Assembly: GCA_964652075.1 (NCBI GenBank)
Contig: CAZYZQ010000020.1
Span: 1-25,060, forward strand
Reading direction: 5' to 3'
From: CAZYZQ01 sp964652075
GTDB lineage: Bacteria > Bacillota > Clostridia > Oscillospirales > Oscillospiraceae
Length of the DNA stretch: 25,060 nucleotides
The notes beneath the pieces are model-generated. The model saw nothing but the letters and a program-made list of their open reading frames with translations, ran no database searches and was not told the origin of the DNA. The first letter of the stretch is position 1; each line of letters starts with the position of its first letter. Below, one piece after another: positions 1 through 5,783 of this stretch. The position numbers were made by a program, and so were the translations under genes.

Positions 1-10
1 CAATGTAATA

Positions 11-18
11 TCCTCCTT
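11..18 (-). promoter_or_regulatory. Ribosome binding site of the gene left of the window (probably rplA)
   Basis: The minus strand reads TAAGGAGGA here, a strong Shine-Dalgarno sequence pointing left. A TTG lies 7 nt further at positions 3-1, or an ATG may lie just outside. In bacteria the gene after nusG-rplK is nearly always rplA (ribosomal protein L1), so this is inferred to be its start; no coding sequence of it is visible. Confidence 0.6.
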
Positions 19-86
19 ATAGTGGTGATTCGGAAAAATCCTCCCACGTTATGAGGCCGGGCAAATTCGCAGGCCTCGGTGCGGTA

Positions 87-512
87 TTAGTCGACGACAG
101 TCACGCCCATGCTGCGGCAGGAGCCCTCGACCATGCTCATCGCGGCCTCGATCGAGGTGGCGTTCAGATCGGGCATCTTCTTCTCGGCGATCTCCTTGAC
201 CTGCGCGCGGGTGATGGTGCCGACTTTCTCTTTGCCCGGGTTCGCGGAACCCTTCTCAATCCCGATTGCCTTCATAATCAGCAGGGTGGTCGGAGGGGTC
301 TTGGTGATGAAGGTGAAGCTGCGGTCTGCGTAAACCGTGATGACAACCGGGATCTTAAAGCCGGCCTGATCCTTGGTACGCTCGTTGAATTCCTTGATAA
401 AAGCGGCAATGTTCACGCCGTGCTGGCCCAGCGCCGGGCCGACAGGGGGCGAAGCAGTCGCTTTCGCAGCCTGAATTTGCAGTTTAATATAACCAGTAAC
501 TTTCTGTGCCAT
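87..512 (-). CDS. rplK: 50S ribosomal protein L11
   Basis: L11 binds the GTPase-associated centre of 23S rRNA with L10/L12 and is needed for factor-dependent GTPase activity. The 141-residue product has the family's usual length. Its N-terminal domain shows the proline-rich segment ASPPVGPALGQHGVNI (residues 20-35), and its C-terminal rRNA-binding domain ends in a Gly-Val-Thr-rich tail. The ATG at 512 is chosen because AGGAGG lies 8 nt upstream (526-521); the in-frame GTG at 521 overlaps that site. It is the fourth gene of rpmG-secE-nusG-rplK, separated from nusG by 87 nt containing a palindromic hairpin. It probably shares the promoter at 1673-1701. Confidence 0.98.
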   Translation of the reverse strand: MAQKVTGYIKLQIQAAKATASPPVGPALGQHGVNIAAFIKEFNERTKDQAGFKIPVVITVYADRSFTFITKTPPTTLLIMKAIGIEKGSANPGKEKVGTITRAQVKEIAEKKMPDLNATSIEAAMSMVEGSCRSMGVTVVD

Positions 513-540
513 GGAAAGCACCTCCTGAAATATTGTGGTG

Positions 541-564
541 ATGCGCGCGCGGCGCGCATTTTTT
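541..564. other. Perfect GC hairpin between nusG and rplK
   Basis: ATGCGCGC (541-548) and GCGCGCAT (552-559) form a perfect 8-bp stem with a GCG loop, followed on the plus strand by six Ts. On the transcribed minus strand the A-rich side comes first, so it is not a terminator for the operon; it could be an mRNA processing or stability element between nusG and rplK. On the plus strand it has terminator form and might block antisense transcription, but no plus-strand gene lies upstream. Confidence 0.5.
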
Positions 565-599
565 GGGAAAACTCCCTCCCACGTTCATGGCCGGGGCGT

Positions 600-1127
600 T
601 TAGTCCTCAAGCGCCTCGACCTGATCAAGCTCCAGCTCGACCGGGGTCTCGCGTCCGAACATGGAAACGACGACGCGAACGCTGTTCTTTTCAACGTCCA
701 GCTGATCCACAACGCCGATAAACGAAGTCAGAGGGCCGTCAGTAATCTTGACGTTGTCGCCGACCTTGTAGCCGACAATGACTTCCTTCTTTTCGACACC
801 GAGCTGCAGCAGCTCCTCCTCGGTCAGGGGAGTGGGCTTGTTGGCGGCGGAGCCGACAAAGCCGGTGACGCCGCGGACGTTTTTGACGATGTACCAGGAA
901 TCGTCGGTCATGATCATCTTGACGAGGACATAACCGGGGAAGATCTTCCGTTCCACCGTCTTGGGACCCTTGTCCGTGATCTCGGTGACAGTCTCCATGG
1001 GAATGACGACCGCATGGATGATATCCTCGAGGTGACGGTTTTCAACATTCTTCTCAATGGTGGCCTTGACTGTGTTCTCATACCCGGAGTAGGTGTGGAC
1101 CACATACCACTTTGCAGTTTCCGCCAT
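600..1127 (-). CDS. nusG: Transcription termination/antitermination factor NusG
   Basis: NusG (Spt5 family) binds elongating RNA polymerase and modulates pausing, termination and coupling to translation. The 175-residue protein has the NGN domain at its N-terminus (KWYVVHTYSGYENTVKATIE, residues 6-25; FPGYVLVKM near 63-71) and a C-terminal KOW domain (VGDNVKITDGPLTSFIGVV, about 121-139), matching the usual bacterial length. The ATG at 1127 is 7 nt beyond the secE stop; its weak AAGGG ribosome site lies inside the end of secE, so the two are probably translationally coupled. It lies between secE and rplK in the classic order. Confidence 0.98.
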   Translation of the reverse strand: MAETAKWYVVHTYSGYENTVKATIEKNVENRHLEDIIHAVVIPMETVTEITDKGPKTVERKIFPGYVLVKMIMTDDSWYIVKNVRGVTGFVGSAANKPTPLTEEELLQLGVEKKEVIVGYKVGDNVKITDGPLTSFIGVVDQLDVEKNSVRVVVSMFGRETPVELELDQVEALED

Positions 1128-1134
1128 GGTGGGA

Positions 1135-1365
1135 TTAACCCTTTACCAGGTGGATGATGCCCTGAACGAACAGGCCCGCGATTGCGTCCATGATCCAGAT
1201 GCACACACCAACGATGACGATGGTGACGAGAACAATGATGAGATTATTGACCATCTGCTTCTTTGTCGGCCAGACGACCTTCTTCAGCTCGCTGCGCATT
1301 TCGCGGAACCAGCGCTTGATACGGCTGCCAAAACGGACAAAGATATTCGGCTTAGCTTCTGCCAT
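1135..1365 (-). CDS. secE: Preprotein translocase subunit SecE
   Basis: SecE is the small essential clamp subunit of the SecYEG translocon. The 76-residue product is the short Gram-positive form: an amphipathic segment with the conserved WFREMRSELKKVVWPTKKQMV pattern (roughly residues 21-41), then one membrane helix (NLIIVLVTIVIVGVCIWIM). ATG 1365 (MAEAKPN) is preferred over the in-frame GTG at 1374 because the AAAGGG ribosome site ends 9 nt before it and overlaps the GTG. It lies 30 nt after rpmG. The tRNA-Trp often found between rpmG and secE in Firmicutes is absent. Confidence 0.96.
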   Translation of the reverse strand: MAEAKPNIFVRFGSRIKRWFREMRSELKKVVWPTKKQMVNNLIIVLVTIVIVGVCIWIMDAIAGLFVQGIIHLVKG

Positions 1366-1395
1366 GCTGTTCACCCTTTCTGCGATGTCGCGGCA

Positions 1396-1545
1396 TTATT
1401 TTGTCTCGTTGTGAACAGTATGCTTCCGGCAGAACGGGCAGTACTTTCGCATCTCAAGACGATCCGGGTCATTCTTCTTGTTCTTCATGGTGTTGTAGTT
1501 TCTCTGCTTGCACTCGCTGCATCTGAGGGTGATTTTAACGCGCAT
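1396..1545 (-). CDS. rpmG: 50S ribosomal protein L33 (zinc-binding form)
   Basis: A 49-residue ORF starting MRVKITLRCSECKQRNYNT and ending KYCPFCRKHTVHNETK. It is clearly L33, a small protein of the large ribosomal subunit near the E site. It keeps both CxxC pairs (C9/C12 and C36/C39), so it is the zinc-binding C+ form; many Firmicutes also carry a cysteine-free paralog used under zinc starvation, not seen here. AGGAGG (1558-1553) stands 7 nt upstream of the ATG. It is the first gene of the rpmG-secE-nusG-rplK transcript, with a promoter at 1673-1701 and an untranslated leader of about 120 nt. Confidence 0.97.
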   Translation of the reverse strand: MRVKITLRCSECKQRNYNTMKNKKNDPDRLEMRKYCPFCRKHTVHNETK

Positions 1546-1602
1546 AACGGCACCTCCTTAAATTTGCCTCCCTGGAATGCCCCGGCTATAGAAGATTTAG
1601 GG

Positions 1603-1623
1603 GGACGGAAGACCCGTCCGTCC
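1603..1623 (-). other. Leader hairpin upstream of rpmG
   Basis: GGACGGA (1603-1609) and TCCGTCC (1617-1623) form a perfect 7-bp stem with a 7-nt loop in the 5' untranslated leader of the rpmG operon. Flanking G and C runs could extend it. No U-run follows on the minus strand, so it is not an obvious attenuator; a role in mRNA stability or protein binding is possible. Confidence 0.45.
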
Positions 1624-1672
1624 GGGGCCGAAAAAGGCGCAAAAAGAAAAGCCCTTTTTCACAGGTGATGCT

Positions 1673-1701
1673 ATTCTAGCACAGATTTTCCAGAAGGTCA
1701 A
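1673..1701 (-). promoter_or_regulatory. Sigma-A promoter of the rpmG-secE-nusG-rplK operon
   Basis: Reading the minus strand, TTGACC (1701-1696), a 17-bp spacer and TAGAAT (1678-1673) match the vegetative promoter consensus at 10 of 12 positions. Transcription would start near 1666, about 120 nt before rpmG. The ruvX promoter faces the other way 25 bp to the right. Confidence 0.85.
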
Positions 1702-1725
1702 CTGAAAACTTTCATAAAAAGACGC

Positions 1726-1754
1726 TTTTTTGCCGGGAAGGCGTGTGCTATAAT
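1726..1754 (+). promoter_or_regulatory. Extended -10 promoter of ruvX
   Basis: TGC-TATAAT (1746-1754) is an exact extended -10 element. The -35 is poor (TTTTTT, 1726-1731, 17-bp spacing), as is common when an extended -10 is present. The start of transcription would be near 1761, 20 nt before ruvX. Confidence 0.75.
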
Positions 1755-1780
1755 GAAAAAACAGGGAAGGAGCGGTTTCT

Positions 1781-2191
1781 ATGAAAATTATGGCGCTGGA
1801 TTACGGCGACGCACGGACGGGCGTCGCGATTTCCGACCGGACGGGTACGATCGTCGGCACGTGCACGGTACTGCCGTCGTATCAGCGGGAGAAGCTGCTG
1901 GATGCGGTTGCGGCGCTTGTACAGCGTGAGCAGGTCGAGCGCCTGGTGGTGGGCCTGCCGAAAAACATGGACGGGACGGAGGGGCCCCGCGCCGCGCTGT
2001 ACCGGGAGTTTGCGGCTGCACTGGAAGAAAAGACGGGAATGCAGGTCATCCTGTGGGACGAGCGGCGCACAACGGTTGCGGCGCATCAGATTCTGACGGA
2101 GAACGGACGGCACGGAAAAAAGCGGAAACAGACGGTTGACGCCGTCGCAGCTTCGCTGATTCTGGAGGGCTATCTGCGCAGCCTGCCGTAG
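1781..2191 (+). CDS. ruvX: Putative pre-16S rRNA nuclease / Holliday junction resolvase-like protein RuvX (YqgF family)
   Basis: RuvX/YqgF is an RNase H-fold nuclease linked to 16S rRNA 5' maturation and, in vitro, to Holliday junction resolution. The 136 residues have the normal length and the expected motifs: LDYGDARTGVA with catalytic Asp7, VVGLPKNMDGTEG (56-68), WDERRTT with Asp93/Glu94, and the C-terminal DAVAASLIL with Asp120. A ribosome site (GAAGGAG) precedes the ATG and an extended -10 promoter lies just upstream. In many Clostridia ruvX sits next to a DUF1292 gene; here a DUF1292 gene is 2.8 kb away on the other strand. Its 3' end overlaps the convergent TSUP gene by 22 nt. Confidence 0.95.
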   Translation: MKIMALDYGDARTGVAISDRTGTIVGTCTVLPSYQREKLLDAVAALVQREQVERLVVGLPKNMDGTEGPRAALYREFAAALEEKTGMQVILWDERRTTVAAHQILTENGRHGKKRKQTVDAVAASLILEGYLRSLP

Positions 2192-2559
2192 AGCGGCGGT
2201 TCGCGCCGCGGGAAGCTGCGGCGCAGCTCCAGAAAGCCGACAATCAGCAGAAAACCGCCGAACAGCCGCCGCAGCAGCCGCATATCCAGCCACATGGCGA
2301 GCCCGGCCGCGCCCGCCGCGACCAGACATCCGCCGAGCACCGCAGGCCAGACGGCCTGCCAGCGGATCATGCCGCGTTTGTGGTGGACAAGGATCGCAGA
2401 GAGCGCGGTTGGCAGGAAGTAGAGCAGGTTAATCCCCTGCGCGCCCTTCTGCGACAGCCCGGCGACCATGGTCAGCCAGAGCATCAGCAGCGAGCCGCCG
2501 CCGATGCCAAAGCCGGACAGAATGCCGCTGACAAATCCGGCGGCAATATTTTGCAGCAT
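2170..2559 (-). CDS. TSUP (TauE/SafE) family permease, second half protein
   Basis: TSUP permeases move sulfur-containing or small organic anions and usually have about 250 residues in two inverted halves. This 129-residue protein is one half: it opens with the glycine-rich signature GFVSGILSGFGIGGGSLLML, followed by about four hydrophobic segments and an arginine-rich tail. The preceding 116-residue gene encodes the other half, and the TGA of that gene overlaps this ATG by one base (TGATG). An in-frame GTG at 2562 is an alternative start. The two are inferred to form a heterodimer. The substrate is unknown. The 3' end overlaps ruvX. Confidence 0.85.
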   Translation of the reverse strand: MLQNIAAGFVSGILSGFGIGGGSLLMLWLTMVAGLSQKGAQGINLLYFLPTALSAILVHHKRGMIRWQAVWPAVLGGCLVAAGAAGLAMWLDMRLLRRLFGGFLLIVGFLELRRSFPRREPPLYGRLRR

Positions 2560-2909
2560 CACAGCAGCATCCGTACCCCGGCGTACAGAATCAGCGCGCC
2601 GAACAGCCGGTGCAGGAGCTGCGGCGAAACCTTATGAAAGACAAGCCCGCCGACGAGCCCGCCGACCAGGCCGGAGATCAGATAGGGAAGCGCGACCGGC
2701 AGATCGAGCGCGCCGCGCAAAAGATAGATCGTCAGCGAGACAAGGCACAGCGGCGTCATGACGGCCAGCGCGGTGGGAAACGTCTCCTGCTCGTCCAGTT
2801 CTCCCCAGCGGCGCAGCAGCGGCACAAGCAGCATCCCGCCGCCCGCGCCGAACAGGCCGTTCGGCAGCCCGGCCGCCATCCCGGCCAGCGCGGTTTTCCA
2901 TTTCTTCAT
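2559..2909 (-). CDS. TSUP (TauE/SafE) family permease, first half protein
   Basis: This 116-residue membrane protein matches one repeat of a TSUP permease: GMAAGLPNGLFGAGGGMLLVPLL near the N-terminus is the family's glycine-rich re-entrant motif. Three further hydrophobic segments follow, including LPYLISGLVGGLVGGLVFHKVSP. It is half the usual length and overlaps the start of a second half gene, so transport probably needs both. The GGGGAGG ribosome site (2923-2917), 7 nt before the ATG, lies inside the right arm of the hairpin that follows the upstream PpiC-type gene, which may limit translation when the hairpin folds. Split TSUP pairs occur elsewhere in Firmicutes; the substrate cannot be told. 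Confidence 0.87.
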   Translation of the reverse strand: MKKWKTALAGMAAGLPNGLFGAGGGMLLVPLLRRWGELDEQETFPTALAVMTPLCLVSLTIYLLRGALDLPVALPYLISGLVGGLVGGLVFHKVSPQLLHRLFGALILYAGVRMLL

Positions 2910-2943
2910 AAAACTACCTCCCCGGCCAGTTTGACCGGGGAGG
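2910..2943 (-). terminator. Hairpin terminator that also buries the TSUP ribosome site
   Basis: CCTCCCCGG (2917-2925) and CCGGGGAGG (2935-2943) form a perfect 9-bp stem with a 9-nt loop, followed on the minus strand by TAGTTTT. It lies 18 nt after the stop of the PpiC-type gene. The U-run is short and interrupted, so termination may be partial. The 3' arm is also the Shine-Dalgarno sequence of the next gene. Confidence 0.65.
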
Positions 2944-2961
2944 CTTGCTTTTATACGGGCG

Positions 2962-4560
2962 TCAGGAGGCGGATGCGTAGTGCGTGGTCTCCAGATGCTT
3001 CATGGCGCTGCCGCGCTTCGCGGTGAGCGCGATGCTTTCGTACCACTCGTTGTAGCTGTTGTTCTGCATGGAAAGACGAACCTGCTGGTCCTGATAGTTC
3101 TCGCCGTAGCCGACGAAGTAGACCACCTGATAGCCGTCTGTCGTCTGGATGATGGCATAGTCGCCCTCTGCGCGCGTTTCGTCAAAGAGCCAGTCGACCA
3201 TTTCCTCACTCAGGCCGGTCTTGGAGACATTCTCGTTCAGGCCGCCGTTTTCGTAGTTCGAGGCGTCGGAGGAGAACTGGGCCGCGGCCTCTGCGAAGCC
3301 GTCCTCGTCGCCGCCAAGCTCGTCCTGCCATTTGGTGACAAGCGCCTGCGCTGCGGTCAGGGCGATATTCCAGTCGGCCTCTGTGACCTCAGAGCTGGTT
3401 TCGGTGTTGGCCTCATCCTGCTCCTTGACCTCGTTTGCGACCTGCGGCGGGATCAGAATATTGCGGTAGTTGACGGTGTCGTAGTCGACAGCCTGACGGG
3501 AGATGAAGAAGTAGATGCTGTAGCCGCCGTCGATCTCGTTGACGTAGGTGTCGCCCTCAACGCGGCTCTCGTCATACAGCCAGGCGGTGACTTCCTCGTT
3601 CGGCAGCGTCGCGGCTGTGACATTCTCCTGCTTTGTGAAGGAGTCCGCGTCCTCCATGGTTTCTTTGGAGGCGGGAGCAATATTCTCCCAAGCCATGTCC
3701 AGGAAGGCCTGCTCATCGCCCTTGCACGTCTCGGCCATGGTATCGATGATCGACTTTGCCTCGTCCTGCGTCAGGTGGAGCTTGCCGTCCTCGGGATCGA
3801 CCTCTTCGCCATCCTCGTCGTAGGGCAGGGAGAACAGGCGGAAGTTGACGGTGTCGAACTCGGAGATATGCTCGGCGTAGTACGCGTCCATCTCGTCCTG
3901 CGTGAAGGTAAAGCTTTCGTTCTTCTGCTGCGCGTAGGCGCTGGCAATGAGCTGGACGGTCTGGTACTCACGGTAGCTCTCCAGCGTGCAGCCGGTGCCG
4001 TAGTACTGCGCAAGGTAGCTCTTGACTGCCTTGTCCGTCCCGCCGACATTGGCGCGCAGATTCTCCATCTCGGTGTCGAGCTGGGCCTGCTGCTCCTCGT
4101 TCAGCGTAAAGCCGTCGGCCTTCGCCGCGTTGTAGAGCGTGTAGCTGGACTCGGCGTAGGCGATGCCGCTGTCGATGAAGTACTCGGCCCAGGTCTTGGT
4201 GGAGTCAAATGTGCATTCCTGATCCTCCAGCGGGAGGGAGGTATTGATGAGGTACTGCAACAGGCTGGAGTACTGGGAGGCGAAGCTGTAGTAGCTGTCC
4301 CAGTAGTAATAGCTGAATTCAGCGGGGGAGAGCTTCTCGCCGCCGACCTCCAGCGCGGTGCCGCGGGTCTGATAGAAGGAGGTCTTGCTCAGGCTGTAGA
4401 CAATAATTACCGCTGCCACAACGAGGGCGATGACAATGCCCGCCACTGTGCCGATAATCTTGTTCCGCTTCGACTTTCTGGCGGCGGAATTGTCCACAGG
4501 CGTCTGTACCTGATTCTCAGCCTGGAGCTTCCGCTGCTTTTTTTCTCTAGATGCGCTCAT
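2962..4560 (-). CDS. Membrane-anchored peptidyl-prolyl isomerase (PpiC/SurA-like foldase)
   Basis: This 532-residue protein has a charged cytoplasmic N-terminus, one membrane helix (IIGTVAGIVIALVVAAVIIVYSL, about 35-57) and a large extracytoplasmic part. A helical SurA/PrsA-like N-domain spans roughly 75-250. The C-terminal part resembles a parvulin domain: FAEAAAQFSSDASNYENGGLNENV, then MVDWLFDETRAEGDYAIIQTTDGYQVVYFVGY. A second, weaker copy of that last motif (VTAWLYDESRVEGDTYVNEIDGGYSIYFF) occurs earlier, suggesting two tandem parvulin-like units of which one may be inactive. It probably helps exported proteins fold, like PrsA, but is anchored by a helix rather than a lipid. The ATG at 4560 follows AGGAC and a strong promoter. 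Confidence 0.85.
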   Translation of the reverse strand: MSASREKKQRKLQAENQVQTPVDNSAARKSKRNKIIGTVAGIVIALVVAAVIIVYSLSKTSFYQTRGTALEVGGEKLSPAEFSYYYWDSYYSFASQYSSLLQYLINTSLPLEDQECTFDSTKTWAEYFIDSGIAYAESSYTLYNAAKADGFTLNEEQQAQLDTEMENLRANVGGTDKAVKSYLAQYYGTGCTLESYREYQTVQLIASAYAQQKNESFTFTQDEMDAYYAEHISEFDTVNFRLFSLPYDEDGEEVDPEDGKLHLTQDEAKSIIDTMAETCKGDEQAFLDMAWENIAPASKETMEDADSFTKQENVTAATLPNEEVTAWLYDESRVEGDTYVNEIDGGYSIYFFISRQAVDYDTVNYRNILIPPQVANEVKEQDEANTETSSEVTEADWNIALTAAQALVTKWQDELGGDEDGFAEAAAQFSSDASNYENGGLNENVSKTGLSEEMVDWLFDETRAEGDYAIIQTTDGYQVVYFVGYGENYQDQQVRLSMQNNSYNEWYESIALTAKRGSAMKHLETTHYASAS

Positions 4561-4608
4561 TCGGACACGTCCTTTTCTAATGTGCTTGCCGGAAAAACGG
4601 CTTTCCAT

Positions 4609-4637
4609 ATTATATACAACCCGTGATGAAGTTGCAA
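4609..4637 (-). promoter_or_regulatory. Sigma-A promoter of the PpiC-type foldase gene
   Basis: On the minus strand TTGCAA (4637-4632), a 17-bp spacer and a perfect TATAAT (4614-4609) lie about 50 nt upstream of the ATG at 4560. The same transcript may continue into the TSUP pair if the hairpin at 2910-2943 is leaky. Confidence 0.85.
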
Positions 4638-4701
4638 GTGCTTCCTGAAAACTTGTCAAGAAAATTTTGCATTTTCAGGATTTTGAGGGGAAAACGGGCA
4701 G

Positions 4702-4735
4702 AAAAAGACCGGCTGCTTGAGCGCAGCCGGTGGCT
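4702..4735 (-). terminator. Intrinsic terminator after the 6S-like RNA
   Basis: ACCGGCTGC (4708-4716) and GCAGCCGGT (4723-4731) form a perfect 9-bp stem with a 6-nt loop. On the minus strand it is followed by CTTTTT, which makes it a good terminator for the DUF1292/ncRNA transcript. On the plus strand the T-run (CTTTT) is shorter. Confidence 0.85.
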
Positions 4736-4743
4736 TTTGTACG

Positions 4744-4945
4744 AAGTCCCCGCTTCGGCCGTGCGAACCCAGTTATAACCTGCACGAAGTGGCAGGTGGG
4801 TTGCCTCCCTGATTGGTCATTGCTCCCAACGTCCAGCTACGGTCAGAGCCAAGCCGGGAGGTCTGCAGTCGGAACCAGGAGTATCCGGCATCCCGAAACT
4901 ATGATGTGGGTTTAAGTGGGCCCGTCACGCACCAAGCAGGGGCTT
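4744..4945 (-). ncRNA. ssrS: Structured non-coding RNA, candidate 6S RNA
   Basis: This 202-nt gene-free segment folds as 6S RNA is known to: a closing stem, an open bubble and a terminal rod. On the minus strand the 5' blocks AAGCCCC, GCTT and GTGCG (4945 down to about 4928) pair with CGCAC, AAGC and GGGG-A-CTT at the 3' end (to 4744). The 3' strand of the bubble holds the hairpin ACCTGC...GCAGGT followed by TATAAC, as in 6S RNAs. The rod is closed by CCTCCC/GGGAGG with inner TTGGCTC/GAGC...CCAA. It starts 5 nt after the DUF1292 stop and is followed by a strong terminator. 6S RNA binds the housekeeping polymerase. No own promoter is clear, so it may be processed from the DUF1292 mRNA. The family and strand are inferred from architecture. 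Confidence 0.55.
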
Positions 4946-4952
4946 GGTTTTT
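4931..4952 (+). terminator. Plus-strand terminator-like hairpin overlapping the ncRNA end
   Basis: CCAAGC (4932-4937), a 4-nt loop and GCTTGG (4942-4947) followed by TTTTT form a terminator on the plus strand. It overlaps the closing stem of the 6S-like RNA and the stop codon of the DUF1292 gene. No plus-strand gene lies upstream, so it may be a coincidence of the closing stem, or it may mean the RNA is read in the plus direction. Confidence 0.35.
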
Positions 4953-5220
4953 ACGGATCGTCAAACAGCTGCTCGGTCAGCAGCGCGTCCACCGCTTCCA
5001 GCTCTGCTTCATCATCGATGGTGGAGAGATATTCCTCCCCGTCCTCGCTGTCGCGGCGCAGAATGGTGATCTGAAGGTCGTCGTTGGATTCCAGCTCAGC
5101 AGGAATGACGGCGAGGTATTCGGTATCGTGGTAGATGACCGTTGTGAGCACTTCCAGCTCATATTCCTGACCGTCCTCATCCGAGATCGAGATGATACTG
5201 GCACCGTAATCCTGATCCAT
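4951..5220 (-). CDS. DUF1292 family protein (YrzB-like)
   Basis: The 89-residue acidic protein MDQDYGASIISISDEDGQEYELEVLTTVIY...YLAVIP...DLQITILRRD...YLSTIDDEAELEAV matches the DUF1292/YrzB family of short Firmicutes proteins of unknown function, often encoded next to ruvX. No membrane segment, metal-binding motif or catalytic motif is visible. The ATG at 5220 is chosen because GGGAGGGAG lies just upstream and the promoter at 5246-5274 places the transcription start between the longer in-frame start (5280) and this one. The gene is followed 5 nt later by a structured RNA and then a terminator, so the two probably share a transcript. Confidence 0.9.
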   Translation of the reverse strand: MDQDYGASIISISDEDGQEYELEVLTTVIYHDTEYLAVIPAELESNDDLQITILRRDSEDGEEYLSTIDDEAELEAVDALLTEQLFDDP

Positions 5221-5245
5221 ACGCTCCCTCCCTTTGTTTACGTCT

Positions 5246-5274
5246 ATTCTAGCGCAAACGTCAGAGAAAATCAA
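5246..5274 (-). promoter_or_regulatory. Sigma-A promoter of the DUF1292 gene
   Basis: On the minus strand TTGATT (5274-5269), a 17-bp spacer and TAGAAT (5251-5246) lie 26 nt upstream of the ATG. The -10 hexamer is the same as in the rpmG promoter. Confidence 0.82.
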
Positions 5275-5297
5275 GAGCAAATTTTGTCACTTTGATG

Positions 5298-5433
5298 AAA
5301 ATCCTCCACTCGATGATGGCTTTTTTGTAAATGGTGTAGTAGTGGTGTAGTAGGGACTCTTCGACATCCCAAAAACGTTGGCATTATTGGAGAAACAGAA
5401 AACATTTCAGGTTAAGACGAGAAATCCTCCACT
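5298..5433. repeat. Short direct repeats downstream of the BofC-like gene
   Basis: AAATCCTCCACT occurs at 5299-5310 and again at 5422-5433, the second copy inside the last codons of the BofC-like gene. Between them GGTGTAGTAG is repeated in tandem (5333-5342 and 5344-5353). The first copy may be a leftover of a partial duplication of the gene's 3' end. Nothing else is recognised in the 137 nt between the DUF1292 promoter and this gene. Confidence 0.4.
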
Positions 5434-5666
5434 GTAGCAAAAACGCTTTCGCGATTTTGCACAACGATTCCGGCCGTGAGCGCGTCGCGGTCCTGCTCGC
5501 GGAGCAGGACGGAGCTGACCGGGTAGGCCGAGACCAGCAGGCCGCTGTCGGCATCCGTCACATAGAGCGTGTCGTTTTCAAGCTGGATACGGTAGGCGGC
5601 GTTGGCCGGCGCGCACAGCGCCGTACACAGCGCAGCCGCGCAGGCGAGGATTGCGAGCCGTTTCAT
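5412..5666 (-). CDS. Small exported protein with BofC C-terminal-like domain
   Basis: The 84-residue product has a classic signal peptide (MKRLAILACAAALCTALCAPANAA, cleavage probably after ANA) and a mature part of about 60 residues. The mature part ends SVLLREQDRDALTAGIVVQNRESVFATVEDFSS. This layout (Leu-x-x-x-Asp-Arg-x-x-Leu-x-x-Gly-Ile ... Glu-Asp-x-Ser-Ser) resembles the C-terminal domain of BofC, the forespore protein that restrains pro-sigma-K processing in Bacillus. Here there is only the one domain, so the role may differ. The start is set by GGAGGG about 7 nt upstream of ATG 5666; the ATG two codons earlier is too close to it. No convincing sigma-A or forespore promoter was found. 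Confidence 0.7.
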   Translation of the reverse strand: MKRLAILACAAALCTALCAPANAAYRIQLENDTLYVTDADSGLLVSAYPVSSVLLREQDRDALTAGIVVQNRESVFATVEDFSS

Positions 5667-5739
5667 ACACATCCCTCCACAGCAAGTGTGCGCAGAAACA
5701 GGAATGCTATTCGCCGCAGGCCGCGAAGTGGCGGCAGGA

Positions 5740-5783
5740 ACAATATATTGTGCTTTTTTCAGGATATGGCAACAACATATTGA
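5740..5783 (+). promoter_or_regulatory. Pair of NrdR-box-like palindromes upstream of nrdG
   Basis: ACAATATATTGT (5740-5751) is a perfect palindrome and ACAACATATTGA (5772-5783) is a close copy. Their starts are 32 bp apart, about three helical turns, and the second overlaps the -35 element. NrdR, the ATP-cone repressor of ribonucleotide reductase genes, is known to bind paired boxes with an ACA-TATAT-TGT core at about this spacing, so NrdR control of nrdG-nrdD is inferred. Confidence 0.75.

Noticed and set aside
51..1157. Plus-strand open frame of 368 codons across rplK and nusG
   Set aside because: It is the mirror of two clear genes on the minus strand, with no ribosome site and no recognisable domain.
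2980..4626. Plus-strand open frame of 548 codons opposite the PpiC-type gene
   Set aside because: It comes from GC-skewed codon use of the real minus-strand gene; the protein is a Val/Leu/Gly-rich shadow without motifs, and the minus gene has promoter, ribosome site and domains.
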